Below are positions 5,328-5,961 of a stretch of 5,961 bases of DNA, piece by piece. Each line of letters starts with the position of its first letter. The first letter of the stretch is position 1. A program made the translations under genes and the position numbers. This DNA comes from Candidatus Caldarchaeum sp. (GTDB taxonomy: Archaea; Thermoproteota; Nitrososphaeria_A; Caldarchaeales; Caldarchaeaceae): positions 1-5,961 of the forward strand of contig JANWZT010000078.1 in the NCBI GenBank assembly GCA_025054515.1, given 5' to 3'. Under the pieces are notes generated by a model, which saw only the letters and a list, made by a program, of their open reading frames with translations, had not been told where the DNA came from and did not search any database.

Positions 5328-5961
5328 ATGGTTGTTTTCTTCGGCGCGGTCCTTCCACGCTACGACGTCGACTTCAAGACGGTGGTTGATTCGGCGGTTT
5401 TGTTCGAGGAGCTGGGTTTTTCCTCCCTCTGGGTGACCGACCATCTCCAGCCTCGCCGGGCCGCAAAAATTCTCGAATCCTGGACTCTTTTGTCCGCTCT
5501 CGCTCCGTTAACCGATGCGAGGCTGGGAACCGTGGTGTTGTGTTCCTGCTACAGACATCCGTCGCTTCTCGCGAAAATGGCCGCCACGCTCGACGTAATC
5601 AGCAACGGCCGGCTCGAACTCGGCGTTGGCACGGGGTCGGAACCTCAGGCCGAAGAGTTGAAGGCGCTTGGAATGGATGACTGGCCGAGTGAGGAGAAAA
5701 TCGAAAGGTTCAGCGAATACGTGAAGGTTTTGAGACTTCTGATGGAATATCCGGGTTCAGCCCATTTCGAGGGGAAGTTTTACAAGCTTATGAAAGCTGT
5801 CTGCAACACGCCGACGGTTCAAAGGCCGTCGCCGCCGATATGGGTGGGCGCGAGGAAAAGGAAGATGATTCGGGCTGCCGCCGTCCTCGGTGACGGATGG
5901 AACTTCTACGGCGAAACCCTTGAGGAATACCGCCGCGCAGCCCAGAAATATCACGCCTTCG
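5328..5961 (+). CDS. Luciferase-like (LLM) probable F420-dependent oxidoreductase, 5' part
   Basis: The frame is open from ATG 5328 to the window edge, giving 211 codons; family members are usually about 300-340 residues, so the C-terminal third is missing. It shows the TIM-barrel bacterial-luciferase-like pattern: E-E-L-G-F-S-S-L-W-V-T-D-H (27-39), L-G-T-V-V-L (66-71), YRHPSLLAKMAATLDVISNG (75-94) followed by R-L-E-L-G-V-G-T-G, and PPIWVGARKRK (169-179) with D-G-W-N at 189-192. In archaea such proteins mostly use reduced coenzyme F420 for hydride transfer; methylenetetrahydromethanopterin reductase and F420-dependent alcohol or glucose-6-phosphate dehydrogenases belong to the superfamily. 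The substrate cannot be told here, and FMN use is not excluded. No Shine-Dalgarno precedes the ATG; instead a TATA-like TTTAATAA is centred about 25-26 nt upstream, which suggests a leaderless mRNA. Family call is firm, cofactor inferred. Confidence 0.88.
   Translation, partial: MVVFFGAVLPRYDVDFKTVVDSAVLFEELGFSSLWVTDHLQPRRAAKILESWTLLSALAPLTDARLGTVVLCSCYRHPSLLAKMAATLDVISNGRLELGVGTGSEPQAEELKALGMDDWPSEEKIERFSEYVKVLRLLMEYPGSAHFEGKFYKLMKAVCNTPTVQRPSPPIWVGARKRKMIRAAAVLGDGWNFYGETLEEYRRAAQKYHAF

Noticed and set aside
5164..5444. Two - strand open frames (64 and 79 codons) across the divergent promoter region
   Set aside because: They overlap the starts of two well-supported genes in other frames, have no recognisable domain, and would cover both TATA-like boxes.
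1..5961. Mobile element, CRISPR array, toxin-antitoxin or defence system
   Set aside because: No spaced direct repeats, terminal inverted repeats, transposase or integrase motifs, or small paired genes are visible; the space is filled by housekeeping genes, the polymerase and one oxidoreductase.

Overview
The window is archaeal. It carries eL18, archaeal-type uL13, uS9 and uS2, and the RNA polymerase subunit RpoN, together with B2-type DNA polymerase and a luciferase-like F420-type oxidoreductase. Base composition looks a little above half G+C by eye. Several starts are TTG or GTG, good Shine-Dalgarno cores occur inside the operon, and TATA boxes suited to leaderless mRNAs occur outside it. 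A TACK-group lineage (Aigarchaeota/Caldarchaeia, Bathyarchaeia or Thaumarchaeota-like) is my best guess, with low confidence. No rRNA is present to settle it.

Positions 1-3142 (+ strand) are one tight ribosomal/transcription/glycolysis operon: eL18 (3' end only), uL13, uS9, rpoN, enolase and uS2. Genes overlap or are separated by at most 6 nt, and several ribosome binding sites lie over the preceding stop codon, so translation is probably coupled. The gene order is the classical archaeal one with two differences: rpoK, often found between rpoN and eno, is not there, and mevalonate kinase, which often follows rps2, is not there either.

Positions 3116-5242 (- strand) hold a B2-type family B DNA polymerase. 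It runs toward uS2 and the two genes overlap tail-to-tail by 27 nt. Its exonuclease motifs are degraded and its polymerase motifs B and C are altered, but the motif A aspartate and the second motif C aspartate are kept. This points to an accessory or damage-related polymerase rather than the main replicase.

Positions 5243-5327 are a compact divergent promoter region. Each side has a TATA-like box centred about 25-26 nt from a start codon, so both mRNAs may be leaderless. From 5328 to the window end is the 5' part of a luciferase-like monooxygenase-family gene (+ strand), cut by the window edge.

I see no mobile element, CRISPR array, tRNA or rRNA, and no gene-free stretch over 300 bases. The most interesting points are the mosaic catalytic state of the polymerase, the missing rpoK, the compact convergent and divergent junctions, and a possible internal leaderless promoter for enolase.
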